Shown one piece after another: positions 8,292 to 16,754 of a stretch of 45,016 nt of DNA. The notes beneath the pieces were generated by a model. The model had not been told where the DNA came from, searched no databases, and was given only the letters and a program-made list of their open reading frames with translations. A program made the translations under genes and the position numbers. The stretch's first letter is position 1. Each line of letters opens with the position of its first letter. Origin of the DNA: JALXCH01 sp964495805 (GTDB lineage Bacteria > Calditrichota > Calditrichia > RBG-13-44-9); NCBI GenBank assembly GCA_964495805.1, contig CAZBWV010000099.1:1-45016 (forward strand). The letters are read 5' to 3'.

Positions 8292-9725
8292 TTATTGAAT
8301 TTTTTGAACATACGGAGGTTTCCACTCACCGGTTAATACTTCCTGTTTGGGATAATAAATTCGCAGTCCCAACATAAAAGGTCCATCGGGAGCAGGTAAC
8401 CAGTTGGATATTTTATTTTTTGCAGGTGGTTGGTGCTGAATATAAATTGTGAGTGATCCGTCCCGATCAAATTGAATCCCCGGTGTTCGATCGCTAATTG
8501 AATAGCGATTAATGGGATTGTGCACAAAAAGCACTTCCGGTAAGCGATACATGGTAATTGACCAGAAAGCATGAACCGGTGGTGTTTTTCCTTTCGGGAA
8601 ACGTATGATATATTTATGTCCGTTAGCAGCATTCAGGGGTTTCCCTTCCGCATCCAGCATGCAGCTAAAATTCGCTGCCTCTTCCATGCTATTGCCATAC
8701 ATTCCCAGCATAGCCGCTGCCGCACGAACCAGAATTTTATCCTGTAAATGTTTCCGGGAACCAAATGCCGGGCCAATAAATGACCAGCCATTTATCATCT
8801 TACCCAGACTTTTGGACTTTTCAGCAATAGCTTGGTGTCCTTCCTGAACACCTTTTTCGATGGCGGTTAGAACTTTCGCATCCAGCTTCGTTCGATCGAA
8901 TGGTTTACCTTTCCTAATTCCGATCTGGGCAAATTCCTGATAGAAGTGCTGGTCATCCGGGTGGGGTTCCACAAATTGAAGCAAAAAGTTAAAGTAGGAG
9001 ATAAAATCTGCTGAATTTGCTTTTTTCTCATCGTAAGGCGGAAATTGAATTTGCGGGGCGGGAGCTGGTGGTTGGCTTCCCACAAATTCGCTTAGCGGTT
9101 TTACCTGATACTGATTTAAAATTGCCAGCGCCGCATCGTGGTCTTCGGCACCGTTCACCAGGATGCGTCCCAGCATGTACACAAATTGCGTTTCGGAACG
9201 AAACACTTTTTTAATTCCCGGGGGGATTTCTCCCTGCCAATCCGGACCAGCCACCAGGAAGCTACCGCCTTCATTCCCGGTGGTTCGGGTTCCTGCATAA
9301 GCAAAGTTGTGTGTAAACATATCAATAAATTGTAGAACAAAATAGCGCTCCGGTGGAATGGGAGGAACGGTAATCACCAGCGGTTCGCGTCGCAAATCCA
9401 TCCAGAGGAATGTGTAATAGGTATCGTTGTTTGGTGCCACAATTTCGGTAAAATCCGCATCCAGCAATCGCGTCATGTGTGTCATCTGATTGAAGGGTGC
9501 TTTAAAATCCGGATTGTTGCGATCGATGGCCTGAATATACATGGTTTTGTAATTCTCCAGCATCGGGTAAGCAAAAATGTAAGCTTCCCGGGCAATTTTC
9601 TGAGCTTGTTGGGGGGTTACCTGTGAGGCCTGATGACAGGAGGTCAAAAAGAATATTGATCCAATGAGGAACAAAAGTCCTGCTGCCACAAATTTGTTTT
9701 GTATTTTCAAAATTTGCCTTTTCAT
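8292..9725 (-). CDS. DUF1254/DUF1214 domain lipoprotein, copy 2
   Basis: 477 residues, with a lipoprotein signal ending in the lipobox LTSC (Cys 30). It is a paralogue of the next gene downstream. DUF1254 landmarks: APNNDTYYTFLWMDLRREP and RYFVLQFIDMFTHNF. DUF1214 landmarks: AFWSITMYRLPEVLFVHNP, NRYSISDRTP, and LRIYYPKQEVLTGEWKPP at the C-terminus. Both copies keep the N-D-T-Y-Y motif and the acidic/aromatic motifs in the same order, so the duplication is full length. A modest AAAGGA ribosome-binding site is present. Enzymatic activity is unknown for the family; envelope attachment through the lipid-modified Cys is inferred from the lipobox. Confidence 0.85.
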   Translation of the reverse strand: MKRQILKIQNKFVAAGLLFLIGSIFFLTSCHQASQVTPQQAQKIAREAYIFAYPMLENYKTMYIQAIDRNNPDFKAPFNQMTHMTRLLDADFTEIVAPNNDTYYTFLWMDLRREPLVITVPPIPPERYFVLQFIDMFTHNFAYAGTRTTGNEGGSFLVAGPDWQGEIPPGIKKVFRSETQFVYMLGRILVNGAEDHDAALAILNQYQVKPLSEFVGSQPPAPAPQIQFPPYDEKKANSADFISYFNFLLQFVEPHPDDQHFYQEFAQIGIRKGKPFDRTKLDAKVLTAIEKGVQEGHQAIAEKSKSLGKMINGWSFIGPAFGSRKHLQDKILVRAAAAMLGMYGNSMEEAANFSCMLDAEGKPLNAANGHKYIIRFPKGKTPPVHAFWSITMYRLPEVLFVHNPINRYSISDRTPGIQFDRDGSLTIYIQHQPPAKNKISNWLPAPDGPFMLGLRIYYPKQEVLTGEWKPPYVQKIQ

Positions 9726-9775
9726 TTCAAAAATCCTTTATGTTTTGTTAAGCAAATTTATTTATGATGCTCCAT

Positions 9776-10597
9776 TTATTTGCGTGGGAAAAACACCTGC
9801 CCCTGCACACGGAGCTGCCATTTTTCACCGGATACCTCTGGGGTAACCACATTGTAAAATGCTTGTGTAATTAAAGTAATGGGAACACGGCCGAATTTAA
9901 ACGCTTTACCAATTCCACCCCCCAGTGGAACCGTCCAGCGATTATCGCTATCGGCTTCCCAATTCGCAAAAATGATGGGAACTGTGCTCAGAAACCAGCC
10001 GGTGGTTCCAAAATTGTAATTGACAAATGGTTGGATTTGCATGGTGTTAATCCGCTCCACATAATCGTTGGAACCAGCAAAGGACCAGAAGTTCATTACC
10101 AGGGCACCATAAACCCACGGACCATTCATTTGCAACGCAACCACCGAAGGTCCGGCTCCCCATTTTTTAGTGCGAAACGCTTCGTCGGAGGCAGTGGGCA
10201 TATACAGAACTGCTCCTGCCGCCCAGACGGTTTTTCCCACTTCTTTGGGAGCCAGAAAAGCGGTTAAAGTAATATCCCCAATACCGGTTACCCCACTGGC
10301 GCCATAAGGGTTTAATCCGCCCGGAATGGAAGTAATTGGCATGATCATCCGAAAAACCAGATCCCACTTTCTGGTAAAATCGATAGGAATAACCGGCTGA
10401 AAATTCGCTACGTTCTTCCAATCGTGGTTAGGGCCAATATCAAAGTACATGTTATTTTGAACAGGAACACTGTAAATCATGGTCACCGGATTCTGTGAGG
10501 CTCTGGCAATATCTTCGGCACTCATTTCCTGTCCGAACAGAACCCAATTCATTCCAGATAAGACCATCCAGATCAGCAAAATTACATATATTCTCAT
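9776..10597 (-). CDS. Outer-membrane channel-like protein accompanying the DUF1254 pair
   Basis: 273 residues with a signal peptide (MRIYVILLIWMVLSGMNWVLFG, then Q). Strand-rich segments (FQPVIPIDFTRKWDLVFRMI, VTGIGDITLTAFLAP, WAAGAVLYMPTA) and a terminal VQGQVFFPRK suggest an outer-membrane barrel. The sequence resembles the 'transporter'/phenol-degradation MetA-type porin group that is often encoded beside DUF1254 proteins. That association is from memory. It lies 50 bases before the first DUF1254 gene and probably leads that operon. Only a weak ribosome-binding site (AAGAGA) is visible. Confidence 0.7.
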   Translation of the reverse strand: MRIYVILLIWMVLSGMNWVLFGQEMSAEDIARASQNPVTMIYSVPVQNNMYFDIGPNHDWKNVANFQPVIPIDFTRKWDLVFRMIMPITSIPGGLNPYGASGVTGIGDITLTAFLAPKEVGKTVWAAGAVLYMPTASDEAFRTKKWGAGPSVVALQMNGPWVYGALVMNFWSFAGSNDYVERINTMQIQPFVNYNFGTTGWFLSTVPIIFANWEADSDNRWTVPLGGGIGKAFKFGRVPITLITQAFYNVVTPEVSGEKWQLRVQGQVFFPRK

Positions 10598-10627
10598 AAG
10601 TTGATCTCTTTTCTCATTTAAGTAAAA

Positions 10628-11716
10628 TTAATTTGTTTTCTCACTTGCCGGCGGATCTTCTTCCAGAACATCTTTAACCAGCAACGCTTCGAACACTTTG
10701 TAAGTAAGGGCCAGCACCACCGCCCCGACAAATAGCCCGATAATCCCGGAATAAATCATCCCACCAATGGCACCTAACAGAACAGCAAGCATGGGAACAT
10801 CCACCCCACGCCCCAGGAAAATAGGTTTCAAGAACGCATCGCTCATACTCACCGCCAGACTCCAGATGGTAAAAATAACCGCTGGTGTTGTACTGGTAAT
10901 GGTAAAGGAATACACCGCCAGCGGTCCTAAAATCAATATAGGTGGTAATTGCATAACCGCCAGCAACAAAATAATAATTGCCCATAATCCAGCACCGGGA
11001 ATTCCAATTAGCGCAATTCCAATGCCGCCCAATAAAGCCTGAACCGCAGCAACCAGCAGAACCCCCTGCAATACACTTCGAATAATTGCTCCGGATAGGG
11101 AAACAAAATCTTCTCCGAACCGGCCAATGAGAGTTCGAAAAATGGAACGGGCAGCGGTGGCAGAAGAATCTGCTTTCACCAGGAAAACCCCCGCAATGAT
11201 AATAGAAATAATAAATAGTACCAAGGTCATTCCCAATCCCGATGCAGCTGAGATTAAACTCTGCGCCACATTTTTTAATTGTGGTGAGAATTGTTCCATT
11301 GCCGCATCCAGATTCTGTGAGAAGAGCAACCACACATCATATATAGGACGACCAATTACCGGCCAGCCTGCTACCTTTTCCGGGGGCATGGGAACCACCG
11401 CACCGCCCGAACGAATCTTTACTGCCAGCTCCTGAATTCCGTCTATTGCCGAACTAATAAAAAAGATGGAAGGAACCACCAACAAGGTAATGGTAACCAG
11501 GGTAATGATTATCGCAGATAGTTTTTCTTTCCCCCCCAGCAAGCGACTGAACTTTTTATGCAACGGGTATAAAGCCACTGCAATAATAATACCCCATACC
11601 ACTGGCATAACAAATGGTTCAATAATTTTAAACGACCAGTACAAAATCAACGCGACAAATCCAATCCGCAAAAACATATAAATGGCTTTGTTATAACTGG
11701 CTTCGTTGTTTTGCAT
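10628..11716 (-). CDS. AI-2E family transporter (YdiK/PerM-type permease)
   Basis: 362 residues with about seven to eight membrane helices. The family layout is visible: two N-terminal helices (IYMFLRIGFVALILYWSF, PFVMPVVWGIIIAVALYPLH, which contains the conserved P-x-x-WG pattern), a soluble loop of about 90 residues (residues 90-160), then helices rich in glycine (LFIISIIIAGVFLV, LLGGIGIALIGIPGAGLWAI, LAVLLGAIGGMIYSGIIGLFVGAVVLALTY). Members export diverse small solutes or ions, and the name does not prove autoinducer transport. AGAGGGGAA precedes the ATG, and a candidate promoter lies about 100 bases upstream. It ends 30 bases before the DUF1254-associated barrel gene and may be cotranscribed with it. 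Confidence 0.88.
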   Translation of the reverse strand: MQNNEASYNKAIYMFLRIGFVALILYWSFKIIEPFVMPVVWGIIIAVALYPLHKKFSRLLGGKEKLSAIIITLVTITLLVVPSIFFISSAIDGIQELAVKIRSGGAVVPMPPEKVAGWPVIGRPIYDVWLLFSQNLDAAMEQFSPQLKNVAQSLISAASGLGMTLVLFIISIIIAGVFLVKADSSATAARSIFRTLIGRFGEDFVSLSGAIIRSVLQGVLLVAAVQALLGGIGIALIGIPGAGLWAIIILLLAVMQLPPILILGPLAVYSFTITSTTPAVIFTIWSLAVSMSDAFLKPIFLGRGVDVPMLAVLLGAIGGMIYSGIIGLFVGAVVLALTYKVFEALLVKDVLEEDPPASEKTN

Positions 11717-11814
11717 GGATTTTCCCCTCTTTTATCGATTTTTAAATCTGTTTTTCATTTTTAAATTTTCCGTCTGGCACCTTTCATTCTTAATTCTGAG
11801 CGAAAATCCGCCAT

Positions 11815-11843
11815 TTTGTACCAGGGCTTAAGAGCGATTTCAA
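11815..11843 (-). promoter_or_regulatory. Candidate sigma70 promoter for the AI-2E permease operon
   Basis: TTGAAA and TACAAA with 17 bases between them on the minus strand, in the 203-base gap between aspartase and the permease. Confidence 0.4.
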
Positions 11844-11919
11844 TTCCGAATAACTTTGTTTTATATTATTGAATGGAGTTATGCTCATTGACAAACAGAT
11901 TTACCGCTTTCCGGCAAGC

Positions 11920-13383
11920 TTATTTTTTCAACCCGGCCACCCGTTCCGGATCCAGAATCTCCTGAATTTGCTTATCGGTAAGCAATTTCTTTTCACGCAC
12001 CAGTTCCAGAATACCTTTCCCGCTCTTCAGCGCTTCTGCTGCCAATTCGGTTGCCTTGTCGTAACCCAGCACCGGATTCAGAGCGGTGACGATGCCAATA
12101 CTCCGTTCGATGTACTGTTTCACCACGTCTTCATTTACCGTGATACCGGAAACACATTTTTCATTTAGCGTTTTCATACCGTTGGTCAGGATCATTTGAG
12201 ACTCCACCACAGCCAGCAAAATCACCGGTTCATAGGCATTGAGCTGCAGCTGTCCCATTTTGGCAGCGGTGGTCACTGTAGCATGATTTCCCATGACCCG
12301 AAAGGTGATTAGATTGACCAGTTCGGGAATCACCGGATTGACTTTTCCGGGCATAATGGAGGAGCCCGGTTGCAGGGCAGGTAGATTAATTTCGAAAATA
12401 CCGGTGCGCGGACCGGAGGAAAGCAGAATCAGATCGCTGGCGATTTTGGATAAGGCAGTAGATAGAGAGTTCAGGGCAGATGAATAAACCACAAAGCCCT
12501 GCATATCCGATGTAGCCGCAATCAGATTATCCGCCGGATGAATGGGCTTATGAAGTAGTTTTGCCAGATGTTCGGCACATTTTTCGGGGAAACCAGGAAC
12601 CGCGTTCAAACCCGTACCAATTGCTGTTCCACCCATATTCACTGCGTACAGATAAGTTTCGGCATCCTGCAGGAATTTTTTCTGTCCCCGCAACTGATCG
12701 GCAAAAGCCTGAAATTCCTGCCCCACCGTCATGGGAACCGCATCCTGCAATTCGGTGCGACCCATTTTCAACACTTTATTGTATTGCTGAGCTTTGCTCT
12801 CAAATGCAGCAATCAGTGCATCCAGTTCCCGGATCAGCTTTTCGTTTTTTAAAATAAATGCTACTTTAATGGCAGTGGGATAGAAATCGTTGGTGGACTG
12901 GGACAGGTTTACATGATCGTGTGGTTCCACCGTGTGATAATCACCTTTGGGTTTACCCAGATACTCCAGCGCCACGTTAGCAATGACTTCATTCGCATTC
13001 ATGTTGGTGGAGGTCCCCGCACCGCCCTGATACATATCCACCACAAACTGGTCGTGGTATTTGCCATTCATAATATCCAGGCATGCCTTTTCGATGGCAC
13101 CAAACACCCGATCGTCCAGTGCTCCGAGGTCATGATTGGCGCGTGCAGCCGCCAGTTTAACTATCGCCAGAGCTTTGACAAAATCCGGCCAATCCTTTAC
13201 CCGGGTGGAACTGATCTGAAAATTTTCCACCGCCCGGGCTGTTTGAATACCATAATACAAATCGTTGGAAAGTTCCATGCTTCCCAGCAAATCCTTTTCC
13301 ATTCGGGTCCCTTCTTGAGCCCACAGCGAACTCATCAGGGTTATGAAAATCAATAAAAATACAACATATTCTTTAAGATTCAT
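11920..13383 (-). CDS. aspA: Aspartate ammonia-lyase with a signal peptide (periplasmic aspartase)
   Basis: 487 residues from the ATG at 13383, preceded by GGAGGC. It catalyses L-aspartate to fumarate plus ammonia. Aspartase rather than fumarase is indicated by GRTELQDAVPMTVGQEF and NLSQSTNDFYPTA. TSTNMNANEVIAN and the flexible catalytic loop GSSIMPGKVNP are intact, and the length is usual for the family (about 470) plus a leader. The odd part is the N-terminus: MNLKEYVVFLLIFITLMSSLWAQ is a textbook signal peptide in front of EGTRMEKDLLG, where cytoplasmic aspartases begin. The enzyme is therefore predicted to work outside the inner membrane. A DcaP-like porin gene lies 120 bases upstream and asparaginase follows beyond it. 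Confidence 0.93.
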   Translation of the reverse strand: MNLKEYVVFLLIFITLMSSLWAQEGTRMEKDLLGSMELSNDLYYGIQTARAVENFQISSTRVKDWPDFVKALAIVKLAAARANHDLGALDDRVFGAIEKACLDIMNGKYHDQFVVDMYQGGAGTSTNMNANEVIANVALEYLGKPKGDYHTVEPHDHVNLSQSTNDFYPTAIKVAFILKNEKLIRELDALIAAFESKAQQYNKVLKMGRTELQDAVPMTVGQEFQAFADQLRGQKKFLQDAETYLYAVNMGGTAIGTGLNAVPGFPEKCAEHLAKLLHKPIHPADNLIAATSDMQGFVVYSSALNSLSTALSKIASDLILLSSGPRTGIFEINLPALQPGSSIMPGKVNPVIPELVNLITFRVMGNHATVTTAAKMGQLQLNAYEPVILLAVVESQMILTNGMKTLNEKCVSGITVNEDVVKQYIERSIGIVTALNPVLGYDKATELAAEALKSGKGILELVREKKLLTDKQIQEILDPERVAGLKK

Positions 13384-13503
13384 GATTGCCTCCGAATTCT
13401 CTCTTTTCCATAAATTGGTATTTCCATCCCTCCCCATACATTTCCATCCCAGGCTTCATCGATTGTTGTTTCCTGGTAAACCGGAGGACCCAATCCCCTC
13501 CCA

Positions 13504-14826
13504 TTAAAAATTAAAGAAGGTACCAAAACTGATGCGATTGGCTGAACGGGATTTTTCCAGATAGTTTTTTACGCCCGTACCGGTGAAAATGGTGCCCTCA
13601 TAAATGTTGGTGCGTTTTCCGTAGTTCCACTCCGCTCCAATCGCCACACTGGGAATGGGGTTCCACATAAAATTGACCAACACATACTGCATTTTTGTCT
13701 GAGCGGTTGCATGAATTGCCACGTAGCTTGCTCCTTTAATGTAGAATCGCGAAATCTCTTTTGTTTTAAAATCGGAAAAGCCAAGCACCAGATTGGCGTG
13801 CCATTTTCTGGAAAACCAGTGTTCATACGATATCCATCCACCGATGGTGGGAACGGCTTTCATTTCGCCGTTTCCGTCCGGAGCAGCGTCATAATTCATC
13901 CCGCTAAATGAGACCAGATAAGTGGCGATTCCGGTTCCGGCCACCATTTGAAACTGAATGGGATTTTCGGTGCGGGAGTTGGTGCGAACGTAACCGGAAA
14001 AAGTGGCTCCGTAACCCGCAGTCGCCTGTTTGTCCTGGTTATGATGATAAACCATGTGGCGGTAAATTCCGGTGATACGCAAATGCCCAAAACCAAATTT
14101 CTGATTGATTGCCCCAATAAAATCAGGAAGTGGTTGTTTGGCTTCGCTCAGGGTTGCGTCAATGTCCCATCTTAAATAGAGTTCCGGACCGGGATTGGCT
14201 GCCCCGAATTCCAGGCGCAAACCATTCTGGTTTTCGAACCAGAAGCGCAGTTCCGGCTCCCGACGCCAGACCCCGGAGCTGGGTCCATCCCATTCAAACA
14301 CATTCGGCCAGATTTCCTTGTCGCCAAAAAAGCTCCAATCCTGACCAATATGCCCGGTAAACTTCCAATTTTTTCCCAGATTCGCAAAGGTATATTCAAA
14401 CCACAGGTGACGTAACCGGAAATGTTTGTTCCCACCCCAGTAATCACCTTCCATATAAGCGGTGTAAGTGCCATGTGCGGTTTCACTCTGTCCGCGGAAA
14501 CGCACCTGAGATTGGTGCATATCCATCCAGAAGCGCTTTTCGTCTTCGCTTCCCCACACGGGGATTTTACCCACATTAAACGTCTCCTCATACATTCCGC
14601 CATTGATGTCGTACACCCCGTTCAGTTTGGCTTTGATGTAAAGGAAATACTCAAACATCGGTTTGCCGTTTATACTGTCCTTTGAAACCACCCGAAAATG
14701 GGGTGGCTCTTTAAAATCCATGGATTCCGTGCCCAATGTTTTGCCGGAGGATTCTTCGAATTTCTGTGCCATTAGCGGTGAAATTACCCACAATATCATC
14801 ATAAAAAAGAAGAGCCAATTTCTCAT
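13504..14826 (-). CDS. DcaP-like outer-membrane porin
   Basis: 440 residues with a signal peptide (MRNWLFFFMMILWVISPLMAQ). The mature protein is strand-rich and has the DcaP/alginate-porin style: RFRGQSETAHGTYTAYMEGD, the LRHLWFEYTF strand, GHIGQDWSFFGD, and a C-terminal strand RISFGTFFNF ending in Phe. DcaP porins are trimeric channels for small organic anions such as dicarboxylates. Lying between exported asparaginase and exported aspartase, it is well placed to let Asn or Asp in, or fumarate out (inference). GGAGAAC precedes the ATG. The 421-base region upstream contains an inverted-repeat element. Confidence 0.8.
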   Translation of the reverse strand: MRNWLFFFMMILWVISPLMAQKFEESSGKTLGTESMDFKEPPHFRVVSKDSINGKPMFEYFLYIKAKLNGVYDINGGMYEETFNVGKIPVWGSEDEKRFWMDMHQSQVRFRGQSETAHGTYTAYMEGDYWGGNKHFRLRHLWFEYTFANLGKNWKFTGHIGQDWSFFGDKEIWPNVFEWDGPSSGVWRREPELRFWFENQNGLRLEFGAANPGPELYLRWDIDATLSEAKQPLPDFIGAINQKFGFGHLRITGIYRHMVYHHNQDKQATAGYGATFSGYVRTNSRTENPIQFQMVAGTGIATYLVSFSGMNYDAAPDGNGEMKAVPTIGGWISYEHWFSRKWHANLVLGFSDFKTKEISRFYIKGASYVAIHATAQTKMQYVLVNFMWNPIPSVAIGAEWNYGKRTNIYEGTIFTGTGVKNYLEKSRSANRISFGTFFNF

Positions 14827-15247
14827 ACCTGTTCTCCAATCATCTTTTGGATGATAAACTGTTAATTAAAAAAAGGGGGATAAATCATAAGGCATAAAAA
14901 ACAGGTTATCAAAGGTACGGGGACATAAGCAAAAAAGTAATGTGACACAAAGGCTCTTCCTTTCAATTTCATCGGCATCCTGATTTTGTTCTTTCACAAT
15001 TCGAACAAACAAACCGATTGGATATATGAAACGGGGCCTTTCTCCATGATATTTTCCATTTTGTGGCCAATGTGGAGATAAAATACTTTCTCATTCATTC
15101 ATTGGTATCCCCGGAACTTACTGCGTTCTCTTTGTAAAAAAAGAAGAATCCATCCAGATTTATCTTACATAGAGAATACTGAGTCCACCACGCCCGGGAA
15201 GAATCGATGTCCCGGATGCCTTATGTCCCTGTACCTTTCTTCCTCCA
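14827..15247. other. 421-base gap with no convincing gene
   Basis: No open frame worth reporting was found on either strand. The gap is mostly filled by a segment bounded by inverted repeats (14911-15238). Confidence 0.7.
14911..15238. repeat. 328-bp segment bounded by 19-nt inverted repeats (MITE/REP-like)
   Basis: The left arm AAAGGTACGGGGACATAAG (14911-14929) recurs as its reverse complement at 15220-15238 with one difference (A for the ninth base). Just inside the right arm is a perfect 6-bp hairpin, CCGGGA (15194-15199) with TCCCGG (15210-15215). There is no ORF inside. The right arm begins nine bases past the asparaginase stop. The layout fits a small non-autonomous element or a REP-type sequence. 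No target-site duplication was recognised. Confidence 0.55.
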
Positions 15248-16321
15248 TTAATATTTTGCAAAATATTCCTGAATGGTTCTGGGATCGTTTGTTTTCAACA
15301 GAGCCAACTTCAGTAAAACACGAGCTTTCTGGGCATTCAGCTGATACGATGCAACAAATCCCAGAGCGTCATCATCCAGCTCCACATTGCGATCAATATA
15401 TCCCATGGGGACACGGGTACTGCGTACACAGACCACTCCTTTTTTTGCCGCACGTGCCAGAGCATCCACAGCGGCATCGGTCATATTGCCATTTCCCACA
15501 CCTGCAACCACAATTCCCTTTGCACCGTTTTCCACCGCATCGTCAATCAATTCGCCAGTAGCGCTGGCGTGCATGTAAATGATATCCACCTTGGGGAGTT
15601 TATCCACGTTATCCACATTAAATTCAGACTGATAGGTATGTAAAGTAAAGGGGAAGCGGTAATAGCGTGCCACACCGTAATGAACGGTTCCGATCCATCC
15701 AAAACCGGGTGCCTGGAAAGTTTCCACATCAGTAGCGCTGGTTTTAATAATCTCGCGGGCGGGTAAAATTTTATCGTTTGCCACCACCAGCACTCCCCTG
15801 CCCCATGCTTCTTTCTGACCTGCCACAGCCACCGCATTGTAAATATTCAGGGGTCCATCGGCACTGAGGGCTGTAGAAGGACGCATGGAACCGGTCATAA
15901 CCACCGGCTTTTTGGTGTGGACGGTCAGGTTCAGAAAATATGCCGTCTCTTCCATGGTGTCCGTTCCGTGGGTAATCACAATTCCGTCCACATCAGCCTG
16001 CTGGACCAGTTGATTAATCCGTTTGGCCAGCTTCAGCCAAACGGCATCATTCATGTTCTGGCTCCCTACATTAGCAATCTGTTCGCCCCGGACGTTGGCA
16101 ATCTTTTTCAACTGAGGAACTGCTTTAATCAGTACTTCCACTCCCACCTGACCCGAAGTGTATCCTGCCTGTACATCGGTTTCCGCCGAACCGGCAATGG
16201 TTCCGCCGGTAGCCAGTATCACAATATTGGGCAAATCGCCGGCGATTCCAAGGCTAAACGTGAGAACCAGAACAACAATTGCATAACGCACCGCTGCTCT
16301 CGAAAACAAATATGGTGTCAT
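15248..16321 (-). CDS. ansB: L-asparaginase type II, exported
   Basis: 357 residues from the ATG at 16321, chosen for the AGGAGG ribosome-binding site eight bases upstream and because it begins a signal peptide (VRYAIVVLVLTFSLGIAG, cleavage near residue 28). Hydrolyses L-asparagine to aspartate and ammonia. Both active-site signatures are intact: ILATGGTIAG (nucleophile Thr about 41) and HGTDTMEETAYFL with the second catalytic Thr-Asp pair. MTGSMRPSTALSADGP and TSATDVETF also match the type II periplasmic enzyme. Lengths agree with E. coli AnsB. Its product aspartate is the substrate of the exported aspartase encoded 2 kb downstream. A mature N-terminus close to the ATGGT motif is normal for this family. 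Confidence 0.95.
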   Translation of the reverse strand: MTPYLFSRAAVRYAIVVLVLTFSLGIAGDLPNIVILATGGTIAGSAETDVQAGYTSGQVGVEVLIKAVPQLKKIANVRGEQIANVGSQNMNDAVWLKLAKRINQLVQQADVDGIVITHGTDTMEETAYFLNLTVHTKKPVVMTGSMRPSTALSADGPLNIYNAVAVAGQKEAWGRGVLVVANDKILPAREIIKTSATDVETFQAPGFGWIGTVHYGVARYYRFPFTLHTYQSEFNVDNVDKLPKVDIIYMHASATGELIDDAVENGAKGIVVAGVGNGNMTDAAVDALARAAKKGVVCVRSTRVPMGYIDRNVELDDDALGFVASYQLNAQKARVLLKLALLKTNDPRTIQEYFAKY

Positions 16322-16754
16322 AAAATGACCTCCTTTTAGAAATGAGTAACATGATAGATGTGATAGCAATATTGGAATATTTACCTTAAAATAAAGACAT
16401 GAAACAATCTAAAAAATCATTTTTTATTTGATTATAATATAACCTCAAAATTGCCCAAACCAAATTTCTATTCAAAAAAAATTTAAAAACAGATTAATTT
16501 TCTTCTGCGTGATCTGGATAAGACAAAAATTAATCGTGTTGTGTACCATATTTCCTGTATGACGCATCCTTCCAATTTTTCGAAAAATTCAAGAACAATT
16601 TTGACGATCTTCCAGGAAATTATGATCTGAAATAAATCACTCTACAACTTTTTGGCATGATTGGTAATTGATCCGAAAGGAGGTTTCCTTCAGCGATTAA
16701 AACCCGGCTCCGAATGCATCACAAATAGAATCATTACACATCTTTATATAATTA
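16322..16754. other. 433-base gap without a gene; AT-rich upstream region of ansB
   Basis: AT-rich, with no supported ORF. A good -10 hexamer (TATAAT on the minus strand at about 16432-16437) stands upstream of ansB, but the -35 candidates are poor. No terminator with a U-run was found after the metallophosphatase gene. Confidence 0.5.

Noticed and set aside
10674..11333. 219-residue minus-strand frame inside the AI-2E permease gene
   Set aside because: It overlaps a well-supported permease gene in another frame and its residue content (many Gly, Cys, His, Trp) is typical of a shadow frame.
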